Below are positions 24,331-26,143 of a stretch of DNA of 26,143 nucleotides, piece by piece. This stretch comes from JBLHKS01 sp047620505. GTDB taxonomy: Bacteria; Verrucomicrobiota; Verrucomicrobiia; Verrucomicrobiales; DEV007. A model generated the notes under the pieces. It worked only from the letters and a program-made list of their open reading frames with translations, ran no database searches and was not told the DNA's origin. The position numbers were made by a program, and so were the translations under genes. Numbering within the stretch: position 1 is the first letter of the stretch; every line of letters begins with the position of its first letter. The stretch spans positions 1 through 26,143 of the forward strand of contig JBLHKS010000094.1 in assembly GCA_047620505.1 (NCBI GenBank), written 5' to 3'.

Positions 24331-25275
24331 CTATTTGCTCCAATCGAGCATTCGCATGATCGGAGCTTCGGCCGCCTGACGCAAATCCTCGTCCATTTCG
24401 ATCGCAGGTTTGAGATCACGCAGGCAAGCGTGAAGTTTCTCCAATGTGTTCATCTTCATGAACTTGCAGTCAGCGCAGGCGCAATTGTCGGTCGGACCCG
24501 GAATGAAATTTTTACTCGGGCATTCCTTTTTCAATCGATGCAGCATCCCGGATTCGGTGACGACGATGAAGTTGTCGACCGGGGTATCCCGGCAATAGGA
24601 AATCATTTTCTCGGTCGAGCAGACTTCGTCAGCGAGCAACCTGACCGCCATCGTGCATTCCGGGTGAGCGACGACTCGCGCGTCACCGTGCTCGATCTTG
24701 ATTCGATTGATGCTTTCTCGCGTAAACTCCACATGAACGTAGCAGGCACCACGCCAGAAATCCATTTTTCGACCAGTCTGCTCGGTTACCCAGGCCCCGA
24801 GATTTTCATCGGGAACGAAAAGAATATTCCGATCATCCGGAATTTTCCGAACGATTTTCACCGCGTTGCCGCTGGTGCAGATCACGTCGCTGAGGGCCTT
24901 CACTCCTGCCGAACTATTGATGTAAGAAACGACGTAATAATTTTTCTCGGCGTTTTCTTCGAGAAATCGCTTCAAATCCGGCACTGCGCAGGACTGCTCG
25001 AGCGAGCAACCGGCATCTTTATCCGGAAGGACGACGGTTTTCTGCGGATTGATGATTTTCGCCGTTTCGGCCATGAAATGGACACCGCAGAAGGCAATCA
25101 CCTCCTGGTCAGCGTCGCGCGCCTTGAACGAGAGCCCAAGCGAATCGCCGACGTAGTCCGCGAGATCCTGAATTTCAGGAATCTGATAATTGTGAGCCAG
25201 AATGATCGCGTTGCGTTCCCGCTTCAGCTCGAGGATTTCGTCGCGAAGGTTGACTCCAGCGGCAAGATTGACCAT
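24331..25275 (-). CDS. nadA: Quinolinate synthase NadA
   Basis: 314 residues. NadA condenses iminoaspartate (from NadB) with dihydroxyacetone phosphate to quinolinate, the first committed step of de novo NAD synthesis, using a [4Fe-4S] cluster. Visible landmarks: ILAHNYQ with His28, 'DYVGDSLGLS', AFCGVHFMAETAKI, and the three cluster cysteines Cys133 (DVICTSGNA), Cys207 (HPEC) and Cys270 (CADCKFMKMNTLEKL). No nadB or nadC is nearby. The gene is divergent from the coiled-coil gene at 25426, with a 150-bp AT-richer gap that must hold its promoter. Confidence 0.96.
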   Translation of the reverse strand: MVNLAAGVNLRDEILELKRERNAIILAHNYQIPEIQDLADYVGDSLGLSFKARDADQEVIAFCGVHFMAETAKIINPQKTVVLPDKDAGCSLEQSCAVPDLKRFLEENAEKNYYVVSYINSSAGVKALSDVICTSGNAVKIVRKIPDDRNILFVPDENLGAWVTEQTGRKMDFWRGACYVHVEFTRESINRIKIEHGDARVVAHPECTMAVRLLADEVCSTEKMISYCRDTPVDNFIVVTESGMLHRLKKECPSKNFIPGPTDNCACADCKFMKMNTLEKLHACLRDLKPAIEMDEDLRQAAEAPIMRMLDWSK

Positions 25276-25403
25276 GGTAGTGAAATATTAAGAAAATTGA
25301 ACCAAACCCTGCTCTTGAGGGATCGCAGTCTAAGCGAGACCTTTCGTTCCGGCAACCGCAGAGGGAAATGAAGAGAAAAAAATCTTTACAAATCCGGATT
25401 TTC

Positions 25404-25409
25404 TATAAT
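25404..25409 (+). promoter_or_regulatory. Possible -10 box, TATAAT
   Basis: A perfect TATAAT lies in the AT-rich stretch before the gene at 25426. The best upstream match, TTTACA at 25385-25390, is only 13 bp away, too short for sigma70, so the -35 is unclear. Transcription would start about 10 nt before the ATG, a very short leader. Confidence 0.3.
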
Positions 25410-25425
25410 TATTAGAATTCACCGC

Positions 25426-25893
25426 ATGAATTCTGAGACACCAACTCCAGATCCGCTTCAACCTCCAGCTGGCCCGACCGGCGGAGAACTCGAAGTCATC
25501 GAGTCGCGTCTCACTCATCTGGAGCATGCATTGCTGGACGCCGACGCGCCAGAAGCTTCGCTCGGTCACCGGATCGAATCTTTGGCCGACGATGCGACCG
25601 AGGACAGTCGTAAACCGGCGGAAAAGCTGAACGAAGTTGCTCAAATCGCTCGCGAGTGTGCTAAGGCCATCGACCAACTGGAACGTCGCGTCATCGATAT
25701 CGATGAGCCGGCCGCGGCCCAACGTCAGCAGCTGCTGGCGGACCGAGTCGGCGAATTGCGCGAGCAAGTTTATCAATCCCTGCGTTCAATTCAGGAATCG
25801 AGGCAGAACGAATCGCAACAGGAGCTGGTCGCGACTTTGGCGACTCTGCTCGACAGCAGCCAAAGACCGCTGCCGAAGCCTTCGGCGAATTGA
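25426..25893 (+). CDS. Small coiled-coil protein of unknown function
   Basis: 155 residues, soluble, no signal. After a Pro-rich start come heptad-like helices: 'ELEVIESRLTHLEHALLD', 'IARECAKAIDQLERRVIDI', 'LADRVGELREQVYQSLRSIQESRQ'. Negative charge dominates. No family was recognised; such proteins can be scaffolds or dimerisation partners. Its stop is 12 bp from the convergent gene. Confidence 0.6.
   Translation: MNSETPTPDPLQPPAGPTGGELEVIESRLTHLEHALLDADAPEASLGHRIESLADDATEDSRKPAEKLNEVAQIARECAKAIDQLERRVIDIDEPAAAQRQQLLADRVGELREQVYQSLRSIQESRQNESQQELVATLATLLDSSQRPLPKPSAN
25727..25736. repeat. Iterated palindrome, copy 13
   Basis: 12-mer at 25726-25737 in the coiled-coil gene, read as Q-Q-Q-L-L-A. 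Confidence 0.8.
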
Positions 25894-25905
25894 GTCGCCC
25901 CGTCG

Positions 25906-26143
25906 TTACCGAGTCGGCGGCTTGACCTCCTTGACGAGCGAGCCGTGTTCGTCATGCACGACCAGAATCGCGAACTCCTGCACTTGCTCGATCTCGTTCG
26001 TGTTCAAACTTGCATAATCAAATTTCCCGCGCAGATCCGTGTAGCCATCTTTGTAAAACTTCACGCTGCCGTCCGTCATTCGCGCATAAACTTTCACGTA
26101 GGTCGCTGAAAGCGGCTTATCATCTCGGTCCAGCATCACCTGA
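25906..26143 (-). CDS. C-terminal fragment of a large exported protein
   Basis: The frame is open across the window end, so only the last ~78 residues are seen. They read 'KPLSATYVKVYARMTDGSVKFYKDGYTDLRGKFDYASL' and 'EFAILVVHDEHGSLVKEVKPP', a carboxypeptidase-regulatory-like beta domain found at the ends of long PVC exported proteins. No start can be assigned. Confidence 0.6.
   Translation of the reverse strand, partial: QVMLDRDDKPLSATYVKVYARMTDGSVKFYKDGYTDLRGKFDYASLNTNEIEQVQEFAILVVHDEHGSLVKEVKPPTR

Noticed and set aside
24430..25371. 313-codon plus-strand open frame opposite nadA
   Set aside because: The minus strand encodes an unmistakable NadA with all cluster cysteines, so this is a shadow frame.

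Overview
The window looks like chromosomal DNA of a Verrucomicrobiota bacterium, possibly from the Opitutae side of the phylum; the class is a guess. The evidence is gene content. There is a Tat-exported DUF1501 protein and secreted proteins with Ig, FN3 and 'DxDxD..NLxEWALGGxxP' C-terminal modules. An SHD1-domain protein and an EF-hand plus GHSF hydrolase of the kind common in the PVC group are also present, as is a TPR–ExbB–ExbD–ExbD–VWA operon. GC content is moderate (mid-50s %, by eye). No phage, insertion sequence, CRISPR array, rRNA or tRNA was recognised.

Layout. 1-390 (-) is the start of a DUF1501 protein, divergent from a large secreted Ig/FN3 protein (482-3259, +). Then come a secreted coiled-coil ClpP-like serine protease and fucU (3378-5112, +). 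A DPBB+SPOR envelope protein (-) lies divergent from a secreted propeller-like protein (+) at 5109-7648. A minus-strand run at 7622-12163 encodes, in transcription order, an SHD1/transglutaminase-like protein, an ATP-grasp ligase and an M20 metallopeptidase. 12164-12605 is almost gene-free, with one doubtful small membrane ORF. An EF-hand/SGNH-like secreted protein (+, to 13817) meets the minus-strand operon DEAD-box helicase–ruvC–lipB (13814-16245). A PNPOx-like gene (16518-17036) precedes the six-gene plus-strand operon 17110-23555: TPR protein, second periplasmic protein, ExbB, two ExbD, and a membrane-anchored VWA protein. On the minus strand lie nadA and two small paralogous lipoprotein-like genes (23556-25275). 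The window ends with a small coiled-coil protein (+) and the C-terminus of a secreted protein (-).

How the genes fit together. The clearest functional unit is the TPR/Exb/VWA operon. Its genes overlap or abut, and its last product has a TonB-like architecture: one membrane segment containing a His, a Pro-rich stretch, then a VWA domain in place of the TonB C-terminal domain. The inferred role is a proton-motive-force-driven envelope machine. The ATP-grasp/M20 pair (about 4 nt apart) could make and break amide bonds. Helicase, ruvC, lipB, nadA and fucU are housekeeping functions.

The most unusual signal is not a gene. The perfect 10-bp palindrome AGCAGCTGCT occurs 13 times, about once per 2 kb; ten copies extend to the 12-bp CAGCAGCTGCTG. 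Copies lie in genes on both strands, in all three reading frames, and once in clear intergenic DNA. Chance predicts about 0.03 copies, so this looks like a highly iterated palindrome comparable in kind to cyanobacterial HIP1.
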